From the NCBI GenBank assembly GCA_022266195.1, contig WHVY01000001.1:4588001-4652000 (forward strand): 64,000 nucleotides of DNA, in the 5' to 3' direction. Shown here in pieces: positions 32,001 through 44,509 of the stretch; the first letter of the stretch is position 1; each line of letters begins with the position of its first letter. This stretch comes from Tetranychus cinnabarinus (lineage: Eukaryota > Arthropoda > Arachnida > Trombidiformes > Tetranychidae). A program made the translations under genes and the position numbers. The notes beneath the pieces were generated by a model. That model worked only from the letters and a program-made list of their open reading frames with translations. It did no database searches and was not told the origin of the DNA.

Positions 32001-33435
32001 TTTGTCTGACAGAGAATTTTATTTTCTATTGCTTTTGAAAAGCTTTCAATAAGCTTATGTAATACACAAACATTTTGAAGCGAAAATACCTTTGCTCTGA
32101 TTATGATTGAAATGTAACCAAAGTGAAATCTGCAAGTTCAGGGGAAAATGTTCACAGGTTTAAAATAGAAAGTAAAACTAAATTATTTTCCAACATTAAA
32201 TTTCAATAGCTAATAAAAACGAAAACAGAACTTAATCGAAAGATTTCCGTTAATTCACGAAATGGCGAAATTCGCTTCGTTCACATTTTCTTAATCAGAT
32301 GAAACAAATTGAGCTGAGAATCGTTAGTTAACTGGTAATTTTTCGAGTGAAAATGAATACTGAACAGGCTCGAGTTGGAACTTGATTAGTCCAGGTTTTC
32401 GTTTTTTCTGGAAGATTTCATTTTCGATTTGCTTTGAATCGAGAAAATGGAAGTTAGAGATTTCTGCACGATTTCTTACGAATTGTGACAAATTCTCGAA
32501 GAGAAAGAAAGTTTGGAATATTTTGGAATTTTATTCATTCTTTTGTTCTGAGTTGTGCGCAAATTAAAGTGAAAGATAAACGCAAATTGGCACCAAAAGA
32601 ATTGAAAGTGAATAAAGTGATATGAAAATGGAGCAACAAATAAGTGAAAAAGCATAATTTTGTTCCTTGCTTTTCTCTCTTTTGGATCATTTGCAATTCC
32701 GATAGATTTTACTATCAAAGGTAAACACTTTCACTTTAAGCAAAATCTCACCTGTGAAATGATAAGCAGAACAGAATGCAAGACAAAAAGTGTTTTTTCC
32801 CTACTTTTTATTCCATATACTTTATAAAGTAACAAGTCTTTTTATCATATTATTTTCTTTACTTTTTTTCAAAAAAAACGAATCAATTCTTTTCCCTTTT
32901 CTTTCCAACTCTCATGTAAGCTTGCTTAAGACGATTCTCTCTTCAGGTATTTCCCAACCATATATTCTGCATTATTATCAATTCTGTATTGTACACAACT
33001 TTTCCTTTCTATTTCCCTCTTTCACCGTCTCACTCCAAGTTACCTGGGAATGCAACTACAAAAAATGAGAAGTTCAATTGTTACCAGTTATTCTGGTTGA
33101 ACCAGATTTTCTATTTCAATTCAATTCATTTTCATTCCTTTTCTTGCCTCTTTTCCTTTCCACTTTACCAAATGTTTATGATAATAACATTCAATTAACA
33201 TTTGGCAGAGTAAAATTTCAAAGGCAAAAGGAAAGGAGATAAAAAATCTATAAATTCTGGTTCAAAATGAGCATTTTGTTCAAGTAAACATTCCATAATT
33301 CATTAGCGAAACTCTAGATTCAAAACTCTTCCCAATTGGCAAAAGGCAGAGAGATAAGAGAAGCAAAAATTTCTAATCAAATGTTGAACCTCAACCCTGA
33401 CTTGATTCAAGGTATTGACTGTAATGTAAACTTAC
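26098..33435 (-). other. intron of the kinase gene, 7.3 kb
   Basis: Donor GTAAGT at 33435 and acceptor TTTTCGCAG. Content is AT-rich with an (AG)7 run at 28869-28882, an ATCATT-type run near 30270-30320 and CTGGGAGTG copies at 28428, 29924 and 30123. No exon recognised. Confidence 0.7.
28869..28882. repeat. (AG)n microsatellite
   Basis: Seven AG units in intron DNA. A similar (GA)n run is at 62294-62311. Confidence 0.8.
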
Positions 33436-35265
33436 TTAGATCAAGCTTGTTGAGCTTAACTTGTGAACCTGATTGGCTTGGATCGAGACTTGACAAACCA
33501 AGCGATGCTTCCTTTACGATGAAATCTCGATCAAACTTTAATGCATCATAATCGTACATCGGTATCATACCAGAAGCGTCAACTGATGTCCAATGCGTCG
33601 CAGTTGTCTGTGACCTTTCCAAAGTTGCACGTTTGTTGGCCTTTTTAACAAGCTCCGGTCTATTGTAGAGACCCTCATCAGGTGGAACGGTTGATGTTGA
33701 AGAGAGTGATGTTGCTGCACAAATTGCAGGTTCACTTGCCCGTCTCTTGTCAGCCTCACTTGAATGGAAACACGAGTCAAATTCGCGTAAAACTTCAATC
33801 GAAGGTCGAGTTGCTTCGATTTCCTTCATCAGTTCTTCATTAATTTCCTCATAATTGGGATTATCACTGTTTTCCCTGTCACCAGACAACCCAACCAGAC
33901 AGCCTGAATCAATTGAATTTTCAACCTTTTCCACTTCATTTGATTCCATTGAAACTGGTTTACTAGACAAAAGTGTTGAACTTTCACTTTTCTCTGAATT
34001 ATTTACAGGTTCATTTGGTGCCTCACTCGAAACGGGTGCACTGAATGATTCAGTTGGACGGCAAACTGAATTACTATTTTCTACAGTTTTACAGGCATAC
34101 AAAGTGTTAAGGCATTTTTTATCACAAGATGAAGATGATAGGGTCGATGAAAAGGGTGCAGATGGAGTTGTACCACTAATCACAGTAGAGTCAACCGATT
34201 GATTTCCAGTTGAACTCGAGTTGATCACATTTGAAACTTTGATATCATTAGGTGTGGTCGGCCAATGGGAACCCTTGAAAGTTTGATTAAAATAACCATC
34301 GGTAATCAATTCGATTAAAGTTTTAATCTGTTGATTACAAGAGCGCTGTAAATTATCTTCTTTATCATTGTTTCCATTGTTTACCAAAATCTCATCAAAC
34401 AACAACAAATCACTTGGATTCTCATTAACTTTACATTCATTATCATTGAGTGAAGTTAATGGCGCCTCATTACACTTTGAATCATCATTTGATTTATCTT
34501 TATCATTCTCATCATTCTCATCTTTTCTCCTTGATTCAGCTTTACTTGCCTTGCTTGGTTCACGGTACAGTTTAATTATCTCATGATTAGCATATTGAAC
34601 CATTGGATGAACCAAGCCAAGTAAAGGTTTACTCTTTCTAGGCACTGGAATTGGTGGCATTAAAATGGATGAAGAAAAAGACGAGCAAGACGAAGATAAA
34701 TGATTATCATTAATATTATTATCTTTATCTTTATTTTTATCATCATTATCATCATCACCATTATTAACTTGATCAGCATCATTTTCCTCTTTCTCCAGAT
34801 AAACATTATTCTTTGCCTGTTCATCTTCATGAAAGGGTGAGATTAAAAGAGTTGAAGTTGAATAAACATCTTCCAAACTGGATGATTTGATTAAACCATT
34901 TACAAGGTAAGGTCCTGAAGTACCATTATTGGAACCACTTTTGGCAATTTTACCCTCAACTGAAGGTATAAAGGTTGTCAAATTGTTTACCAAACTTTTT
35001 GAATTGTCAATCAATTGGTTAGAAAAGGTTAAATTAAAACAATTGTCACCATTATCGCCGTTTTTACTCTCATTTAGAGAAGTGAAATTTTTTGGAAACA
35101 AATCAGTTTCATGATAATGATTTGATTCTGTAACAATCTCATTGTGCCCATTGGGATTAGCTCCATTTGAATGAACTCGGTTCAACAGAAAATTGTGATT
35201 TCGGTTAATCCAGGGTGAGTTTATTTCCACATTCAGTGAGCGAAAGTTTAATGAATTTTGATGAC
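33436..35265 (-). CDS. Syk/ZAP-70/Shark-family kinase, giant linker exon (about 610 codons)
   Basis: This 1830-base open exon runs from acceptor TTATCTTAG (entering with two bases of a codon) to donor GTAAGT (leaving one base into a codon). Both phases fit the neighbours: 63838-64000 upstream and the N-lobe exon downstream. The product is low-complexity, rich in Ser, Asn and Asp, with an acidic Asn/Asp run at about residues 150-176. Numbering here starts at a GTG codon at 35230, 11 codons into the exon. Landmarks are a proline-rich PPIPVPRKSKP at 192-202 (SH3-type PxxPxR/K), NYEEI at 459-463 (a classic SH2-binding Tyr motif), LYNRP near 521 and YDYDALKF near 559. By position this is interdomain B, the regulatory linker between the second SH2 and the kinase, which is much shorter in vertebrate Syk and ZAP-70. 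That it belongs to the same gene rests on strand, phase and position. Confidence 0.75.
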
Positions 35266-38200
35266 CTAAGATAAAATTAGAAAGAAAAGTGAGAAAAAAT
35301 TAATTTCCATTTTCAAACAATTGTTCAATTCACATTTGCAATTTACATTTTAAAGCGTTTCATTTTCTGTGCAGTTGCAAACCAACCTTCAACAAACCTC
35401 AGAATAATTCAATTATTGGAAATGACTGAAATTCAATTAACCATTCATTTAATTAATTCATATTCCATTTCATATCATGATATTGTTTGATCAAACTTTT
35501 TCTTCACTTTTTCTGAGTAAATATTTGCAATTTTTTGCCTTCTTTTCACTACATTTTTGCACAACTTTTTTCCCATAAAAAACTAGTCTAAATAATGTAT
35601 AAATATGTTTTACTTTTGCTTTTCATTTTTTCGTTCAGTTCATTGATAAATCTGTAAATAAACTGAACCGAGTTTGGGTGAAAGAATATTTTGTTTTCAA
35701 AAGTTTCTCTAATTACATTAAGAGTTGAACCTTGGATTAGAGGAAAAATTTTATCGAGATTCAATGAAAAGTTGAAGATTCTTGGGATTTTTGTCAAGTT
35801 TTAATGTTAACCTACGAATAGAGTCTTTTGGCTTTTTGCTCTTCTTTGACTGAATCACTTTTAGATTAACATTCCGTGAATCTGAGATTTTGGATGAATA
35901 ATGAGAACGGTAAAGATTATCGTCATCATTAATATCAAATTGATTAGCTTTGATAGAGTCTAAAGATTAGTGGAAAATGTGGACGATTTGAGCAACGAAT
36001 TAATGTATTTACAAGTTTCATTTATTATGAATGTAAATAAACAAGTAGAAGGCAAACAAAATGGAAAGTCAAGTTTTGTTAAATATATTTGGTGTAAGTA
36101 CTTCTGTTATAAGCTCAAGATGATGATGAAGATGAAGATGACGATTGAAGAAACTTCAGTGAACCAATTCAATTGGTGAAAGTTAATTTGTTATCGAACA
36201 GTAATACGATCTATTGTTGGATTGCCTTTTGTTTTTGGGTTATTTTCGTTTCTTCCCTTTACTTTTTCCTTCACTTTCTCTCTTCTTTTTTTGCTTGTTA
36301 TTTCCCTTCATTTTGGGCACAACAAATTAGATTTATTTATGCTGTTAATGGTAAATATAAGCCAGTAAATAAGATGAAAGATGATGAGAGTGGGTGAGTG
36401 AGTAGAACTGGGTAAAAGAGGGAAAAGTTAATGAGAAGAAGAAGAGAATAGAGTGAACATGAAAGGGCGAAAGGTGCAAGATGATGAAGATAATATTGAT
36501 GAGGGAAAAGATGAAGAGAAAAGTTGAGGGAAAACCTTTTTAGTCCACTTTTTTAGCTTTTGCTTTCTTACGAGTTTTACTTGCTCTTGTTTATCTGTCT
36601 ATTGATCTTTCATCTTTAACTATTTAGTTGAATGATTGGCTGGACAATTGGTCAGTTGGCTTTGTTTCTGATTCCCTTTTCTGGCTCACTTTAGTCTCAC
36701 TTGAGTTTCTCATACATAACAAATGATTAGTTGAAATGGTTTTGTCAAACTCACCATCAACAAATTGCCTTGATTTTCCTTTTCTTTCTTTTCTCTCTTT
36801 TTCTTCCCCTTTTTTCATTTAAACGCAAATAACAATGATAATTGTAATGATAATTTGATTCAGTCAGGCTTTTGTTTCCCTTTCATTCTGTGCGATACCT
36901 TTTTCTGTCCAAATCTTATAGCAAATCTTATCAAATTGACCACAAAATTGGCAACTATTTAATCATTCATCAGATAATCAAGTTTTTTTTTGCTCAACAG
37001 TTCAATCCTTACAAGAAAAAAAGTTAATGTTAAGTATTTATTTCTACTCAAGCTGGGAGTGTTAAGCTGGGAGTTTGGATTGTTGGCAATTTTGGTCACA
37101 TTTTGTTCGATGGGAAGCATTTTTTTGGCCTTTCGATAAATAATGCCGCTTCTTTACGCTGATTTCACACCCCGTTTCTCAAATAATACTAATGATCGCG
37201 ACAGTTAATAAGAGCTAAATTCGTGTAAATTGATTGGCAACCAAATTCATTTCAAAATAAGCTACTGAGAATTCAAAAATAAGGGAAAAACAAAAGTATT
37301 TTATCTTGAATAAAGTTTATTACAGTAAAGAGTAAATCTCAAGATTGGCCAATTTCTAGTGATTTATGCTTCAACTAAGTTGATACATTTTGTCTTTGCT
37401 CAAGTTAATCAATGACCAACCCAACTGACCATAATTAATAGCCTACTCCAAGCATGACAAAGGCTAGGTTTCATCACCCTTTTCATGAGTTTGCAGTTTT
37501 CATGAGCGATTGCAAGTTTAAAAACAAGTTAACAATGAATCTTTAGTTTCATTCCAAGTGTTTACACTGTTGGCATGTTAATATTTTTGTTTCAAATTCA
37601 AGTTTCTCAAAAAACCATCAAAACCATTTCACCAAGAATTTCACTCTTCATCTTGTTTCCCTGCCAAATAGCCATTCGTCATAATCTTGATTACATTTCA
37701 ATTTCATCACGTATCTTGATACCTTTTCAGTGACTAGTTTCACGTTTTTTTCTCGTATTTTCATCTTTTCTCCCTTAAACCAAACTCTGTTGATGAAGGC
37801 AAGAAGAAGAAGAAAAAAGTTTACTTTGTTTACACTTTTCCTTTTATTACTTTTCATTGATCAGAATTTCATCATATTTCGAGTTCTTTTTTCAGCCAAC
37901 ATTTTGTTCATTTCAAAGTTACATCTTGAGCAAATTATTGTTACAAATGATCATCATCACTATAAAAGGATTTATCATTATTATAAGTAAAACTTTTTCC
38001 GTTTTCCTCACAACTGTCCATTACAACTGTCCAACTTGTCTCATACAAAAAACGGAAGTTTTCAATATCAAATGTTTGTGTTGAAAGAGCAACACAGAAG
38101 AAGAGAGAGAGAAGAGTTTCTTTTTTTGGTTACATTGACTTTTTCCCCTGTGAAAGAACCGGATGTTGATTCTTGTGAGGAAAAGGGTAAACAAAAGTTT

Positions 38201-41200
38201 CATCGTCAAATGGATAATCTTGGCGGAATTGAAATTCCGAGGTTCCAAAGACCAACTAATGACTTCCTTGTGAAATGGGACAAAGTGATTTACGATTAAA
38301 TCATCTCGAGTTTCGAAGTACAAACTTGATCATTGGATGAGAAACTGAAAAATGAACTTTTATCAATTCACAAATAGATGGACTGTTGTCACTTGAAGAT
38401 AATGAAAAATTTTGATATTCATCAACTGATTGTCCAAAAGTCAATTTCGACTGTTGGTCCATTTAAATGATGAAGTTGAACAAGTTATTGAAATTAATTT
38501 TTGCCAAATTTTCAGTTGATATTAATCATGATTAGAAGGAAAAACTTTTCCCTTGTTTTTCGTCTCTTAACAAGTTTATCTTTGTTTCTCATTTCAAGTG
38601 AAAAGCATGGAAATACATTAACCATGGCAAAGACAAAGTTCAAATTGATTTATCAAATGGAAAGAAAATGTTTGCCAAAATGATGTCAAAAGAATAGATT
38701 TTTTCGTCTCTTTCGAACAGCTTCTTTTTTAAAGTAAAATTTCGAGTTCATCTTCAAATGGAATTGAAACTGCGTTTTATTGTTCAATTTCATTTGAAAA
38801 GAAAGAGAACAAAAAAGAGAAACTTTTTTTTCGCTCTAAAAGCTGATTCATTGGAATCGCTCTTTTCCTTTCACCTTTTTTTCAATCTTAATTTGGAACT
38901 TTTTTTCTCCAGAAAAAAGCATATTTCATCACAAGTTGAAAATGAAATTGATAAAGATGAAAGTAACTTTATATGGAATGAATTAGTTGGAGAAAGGTAA
39001 GGAATGATATCATGACAAATGAATTTCATCATGAAGTTTGATCGAAAATTTTCATCTTCTTTATACACTTCTCTTCTCTTTTCCCAACTGATTCAAATCG
39101 ATCGAACCAATCATTGATGAAAATCGATACATTAATGAGCAAAAGAAATTAAAGTTTGCAAAATTCCAAGTAAACACTTCGAACGTTAGAAGTCGAATTT
39201 GGAAAAAAACGACAAAGAAAAGAAAATAATCTTCCGAAGAAAAAAAGATCATAAATTATGGACAAACAAGTTTTTCTTTTCTCTTAACACTAAAGATGAG
39301 TTATTCAGAGCAATTGGACTTCTTCATGAATTGCTCAAAGTTATGAGCCTCGGTAAAATTTCCGTTTTCCTTTACTTTTAACGCCAACAAAAAGAATATT
39401 CAAAGCAACGAAATTGAACTTTTAGATGTCAACAGCAACGAATAATCGAACAGTAATTTCGGCAAACTTTTTTTCAACAACTCCAATCAATAGCACCAAT
39501 GAAATGAGAAAAAAAGTTATAAAAATCAATTCGAATACAATGAAGGCAAAAATTATTTCGAACAAAAAGAAAGTTCGAAATCGTATTTGAATATCTTTTG
39601 GACTCGCCAAATTGCGAAAATTCGATGGGACTTTTGCCTTAAAGTTATTTTTTTCGCAAAATGTTGTTCCTTTGCTTCTGCAAATTTCAGCTAAAAGTAG
39701 CTTCGATATTACTAATGATGTCGATGTATTTGTTTATTGCAATAAGTAGACACACCATAATGATATAATAAAGTGGTGCAAAGTAATGTTCATGTTAAGG
39801 AATCAAATGAAGCTTGACAATTGAAGTCAATTACAATAATGTATTATTGCTGACGTTAACCATTTTTTTTAATAACATTGAGAAAAGAACAAATTGTCAA
39901 TTTGAAATTTTCTTTTCTTTCATTTTTCTTTCCCTTCCTCAACTCATACTTTCATGATTAGAATGGTTCCAACTATTTTGATAATGCTGTTTGTCTCTGT
40001 GTACAATCTATGAGTGTATAACAATGAATTGAATATATTTTTTGCTATTTTTTCTTCTTTTTGCTCAATTCTTATTTTCCTTGCTTCTTCTTGTTTCGCT
40101 TTCATTCCAATGGTAAAGCAAATTGCCTGTAAGGCTCACTGAATCTTCCCCATGAATTCAGGAAAGGAAATGATTGAAAAAAAGAAAGAAAAGTCGAGGA
40201 AACAAGCAAGACTGAATGGATGGATTGCTCAAGTAAATGATTGTTAAAAGGCAGAAACGAAAGAAAATCTGAATAAAATGAATTTGAGTCAAGAATGAAA
40301 ATTTGCCCCAAATGTCAGTTTTCCTCGAGAAAATATTTCTCCTGACCTTTCAAAGTATTTCCAAAAGCAAAAGAAAATGCAAAGAACTTCGATTTTTACT
40401 CTTATAATTGTTCTAAATTGTTCAATTAACAGAGTTTTCCAACAATCGAAAAGTATAGTTCAACTGAAAAGCATGAAATATTCATCTTGAGAAGCATTAA
40501 GAATGTTTTCTTTTCTCTTCGCTCCAGTGAACAACTCAATCGTGCATCGTTTTACATTCCATTATCAACTGAATCATTTGAAATCATTTCAATTGTTTTC
40601 ACATTCAAATGTCTTTCAAGATTCAAGTGTAAAGAAGAAAGTTTTCCCTCGAATTTATAATCATGATTCTGTTGAAGAAATTCATATGTTTTCAGTAAAC
40701 ATTTTATTGCATTATTTTTGAATTTATTCAAGTTATCAAAATGTTAATATGTTCATCGATTGTTTCCAAGTGCTTTAAATTAACGGCAATCAAATTGTCT
40801 GCTCATTGCATGGAAAAGGAAGAAGAAGAAGAAAGGTGAAAAAAACCTTTTTCATTTCAATTATCGCATTATTGCATTATTAGCCTATTTAGACATTTAT
40901 GCCTAAAGCTATTGAATAACTTTCTGTTTCTACTTCAATATCATCAATAATATTGTTACCTTTTTTTGTCTCATTTTTTATACGCAACTGAACGCTTTGA
41001 ACCTTTGATTGGTAATTTTTGTGCTCAAATTATTTTTTTTTACTTTTGCCTGGAAAGGCTAAACTTGGAGGTAAGGTGGTTGATTGATGTTGATAATACA
41101 ATGCATTTGACATTTTTTCATGTTCATATACTTTGTCTTTCAATTGGTACCATTGTTGTTGTTTTTATTGAGAACTTTTTTTTCATATTATTTCTTTTTC

Positions 41201-42200
41201 ATCACAATAAAGTGACATTTTTGCTTGATTAATCATTTGATTGGAAAAAAAGTTTGCCTTCTGCTAATTCATCAAAAACCAAGATTGACCAGTTTTCAAT
41301 CATTTCACGGCAATTTGAGATGAAAAAGATTCTAGGCTCAAGTCACTGGACATCGAAAGAGTAAAGAGTCGATTCTTGCAGAGCAAAAGGTTTAATAAGA
41401 TTTTGGTTTTCATTTTTGGCTTTTTTATCGAAATAAGCTTTTCGAGCATTTTTGCTAAGCTAACTTTTTGAATAGCTTGACCTGCCTTAGATAGTCAGGT
41501 GCAAGAAACTGATCATTTTATGAAGCAATGAATGTCTTCTTCATATTCTTTTTGAATTCTGGATTCTGTTGAAGTCGTTCATTTGGCACACTTTAAAAAT
41601 TGGCAAAATTCCATAAACAAAATTCACTTGAAGACCATCATGATTACCTGCCTATGAATATCAATATGTTTGGAATTTCAAACTATGACGATTCTCATCA
41701 AGCTTGTCTTTTGCTAAGAAAATGAATTGCTGTAAAGACAATTTTGGTGAATTTTGGTCTGAAAATTTCATATCCAATATTTAGCGTTTTGTCATCCGAA
41801 CAGATTTTGTTTTATTTAAGCTGAGAAGAATTTGGAGTTTTTTGAAAATTCCATTCTGTGATGAGGTATTTTTAGCTACAAAATTAATCTTGAAAAGGGT
41901 CTTTACATGAATACTTGCATCTAAATGTGCATTCAACTTGGAAAGGAAAATAAGTTGTATTTTGAAAGTTGCGCTTATTCATCATAAGGTGATTGTAATT
42001 GATTAAACATACAGATGGAGCGAGTTTGAAGTTCAAGGGCAAGGAAACAAAAAACTCACTCTTGCACATTTAACCCAACAAAACCACTTTACACTGTGAG
42101 TCAACCTTTACTTATACGTTTCCTTTCACCTTGTTCAAGTCCTTCAACTTTAACCTTAATCTTGTGTTACCAGTTTTTTACTTTTGTGAATCCAAGCAAA

Positions 42201-42407
42201 ATGTTGAACGCCGATCATCTCAACAAGGACCATCGAGTATGGATCGTCATTACCTACTACAAGAGCTCAAGTCCAGAAGAAGTGGCCGTTCAGTTTGCCC
42301 AAGAGTTTCCCGGTATTGAGGCTCCAACCATCGACACAATCCAAGCCATTTTCAACAAGTTTGAAAAGACTGGAAATATTCATGGTGATGTTGCACCTTT
42401 CCTCTGA
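42201..42407 (+). CDS. 68-residue DUF4817-like helix-turn-helix protein
   Basis: A small single-exon frame starting CAAAATG and ending TGA, with a polyadenylation signal 55 bases later. The product contains DHRVWIVITYYKSSSPEEVA, then the FPGIEAPTIDTIQAIFNKFEKTGNI segment. This is the pattern of the DUF4817 helix-turn-helix domain (aromatic helix, spaced-out RF-type helix, aPs..Ti..l..kFe.TGs), common in arthropods and related to the DNA-binding end of Tc1/mariner-type transposases. There is no catalytic DDE domain, so it is at most a DNA-binding fragment or a domesticated piece. The coding stretch is richer in GC than its surroundings, supporting real coding. It is nested, antisense, inside a kinase intron. 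A longer upstream start at 42096 in the same frame is possible but lacks domain support. Confidence 0.7.
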   Translation: MLNADHLNKDHRVWIVITYYKSSSPEEVAVQFAQEFPGIEAPTIDTIQAIFNKFEKTGNIHGDVAPFL

Positions 42408-42462
42408 GATGATCATTCCCGTTCACTTGTAACTCGTGAATGTAACTTGAATTTTCAATATT

Positions 42463-42468
42463 AATAAA
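42463..42468 (+). terminator. polyadenylation signal AATAAA for the DUF4817-like gene
   Basis: AATAAA lies 55 bases after the TGA, a normal distance, followed by GAGTTG-type sequence. Confidence 0.6.
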
Positions 42469-44064
42469 TGACTTGAGTTGTAAGCTAAAAATTAATCTCT
42501 TTTCCCTCATTTACCGTGAAACAAAATAATTTTGATTCTTTTCCTTCTTTTCTCCTCATTCTCTACCAACTAATAACGCCAAGATTAAGTTTAATTAAGG
42601 TGAATAAGATAATAATGATGAGGCTTCTTAAAGAGCCTTGTTAATTGGACTGTTAATCAAAGTTAACAGTTAATTAGATGGGTAAACGTAAAGACAAGGA
42701 AATTTCATTCAATCAGTTGTTAATCTTGTCTCAATTTTTTGCTTCTCATTTGCCTTTTGCCAACATTTTCACCATCAACATTTTTCATTGTAATTCAAGT
42801 TAACTGCTCAATAATTTGCAACAATTGCAGGCAAAAAAGAAAAGAAGAAAAAAAACATTTTCCTTTCACACTTTTTTCTCTGATAATAATTCCAACTAAG
42901 CTACAGATTAGCTCAATCATATGTTAATAGCGAGTAATGAAAGCGACCAAATCACAAGCATCAAAGTAACCAGAAAAAAGCTCAACACTCATGCTTATCG
43001 AATTTTTTTCACAGAAAAATTCATTTCTTCTCTCTTCATAAACACTCTTCTGTTGAATATTCATGTAAATTGAATGCTATTGACACTTACCTTTTCTCAT
43101 TAACAGCTGAAGCTCTTCTCGAGACTTTCAATTTTCTCAACAAAATCTCTTTTCTCAAGTTAATTAAGATTAACAATGTTAATATTCAAATTTAGCTGTT
43201 GAGCTAATTGTTGATTAAAGATGAGAAAAGGGTTTTCAGTCAATGATTCAATGTATCCTTTTAAATATGCAAATATTGAATGAAGAGAAGAAGTTCTGAG
43301 AAGGAAAATGTTGTTTCACTCAATTTGGCATAATTGATGGAATCAAAGTGATGAACTGAGGAACCAAATGAAACAGATAAATGTGTAATGATGTACAAAT
43401 TGAGGGTTTGCATCAAGTTGCGCACATTAATTACAATATCCTGTTTCCGGTAAACAGAATAATGTTGAAGGATGAAAAGAAGCAAAAAATGATTTCAACA
43501 AAGTACTTGGCAGTTGCCTGTAAATGTGTATATAAGTAAGTACGAGTCGACTAAAAATGATAATATTGGTTAACTGCTCAAAGCACTTTTGGTTAATTAT
43601 TTTTCACCATTTCAACCCTTTTTTGTTTCCTCTTTCCTTCTCACTTTACTTTTGGCTGTTCCATTTGCAATGAGCAAATCTTTGTTCAACTTGTATCATT
43701 ATATTAGTAGTTGTACAAGTGAAATGAAAATGACAAAAATAGTCAAGACTGGGAGTGAGGAAAAGGAAACAATCAATAACATGTCTTTACCATTTATTAA
43801 GCCAAGAATAAGAAGGCAAAAATATTTAGATAGTTTTGTTTGTTATTTCAAATGTGAAATGAGATAACTTTTCATCATTACTTCGAATATCATTTTTTGT
43901 CGTTTTTTTATCGATTTTCTTTTCGCCAGTTTAATGTTGACATTTTCCTGAGCAAGAGTTTTGTTCATTTTTTGACAACAAATTTTCACATTTAATCATT
44001 AAACATCTCCTTCGTATCAAATCAACGGCCGAATATCGCAAAATTTGTTTTCTTTCAGTGAAAG

Positions 44065-44112
44065 TCATTTCGGTTTTGCAAAAAATCATGGTTTTGCTAG
44101 CGAACACTAAAA
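44065..44112 (+). repeat. diverged direct repeat, copy 1
   Basis: It shares with 44457-44509 the order CGGTTTTGCAA, AATCATGGTTTTGCTAGCG and AAAAT, about 75-80% alike by eye. It sits in intron DNA with a run of TTTCGC-like words on both sides. Confidence 0.45.
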
Positions 44113-44456
44113 TTTTTGTCATTTTGAGAGAAATTCCAGAAAGAAGTTTCGCAAATACTCGAGCTGAAAATTCTCATTTAACGTGTTTGTTGGAACATGA
44201 AAATTTCTATGATCGAGGGTATCGAAATCGAAGTCCATTTGAAACTTGGGTTTTATGGGCAGTTATGGAACCAGATTTTCTCAAGAATTCATTTTTCTAA
44301 TGTTGCTTTAGATGAAAACCGGAAACTCAATTATTTTGTGAAATGAATGTTTCTGTAGAAAGGTCTTTCGGGTTTCGATTGAAAATGCCACTTCGAGTAA
44401 GTTGAGAGCTGAAACTTGTTTCCGCAAAGAAATGATTGAATTTTACAGTAAAAAAT

Positions 44457-44509
44457 CATCGTCTCGGTTTCGCAAGGAAATCATAGTTTTGCTAACGGCC
44501 TTCAAAATA
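44457..44509 (+). repeat. diverged direct repeat, copy 2
   Basis: Partner of 44065-44112: CGGTTTCGCAA, AATCATAGTTTTGCTAACG, AAAAT. The spacing of about 390 bases could be two LTR-like or tandem remnants. Confidence 0.45.

Noticed and set aside
33855..35114. Plus-strand frames opposite the linker exon
   Set aside because: Shadows of the minus-strand exon, whose phases match the kinase gene.
38021..38323. Open frames on both strands over the same 300 bases
   Set aside because: Both strands open with no splice sites or domain; typical of chance.
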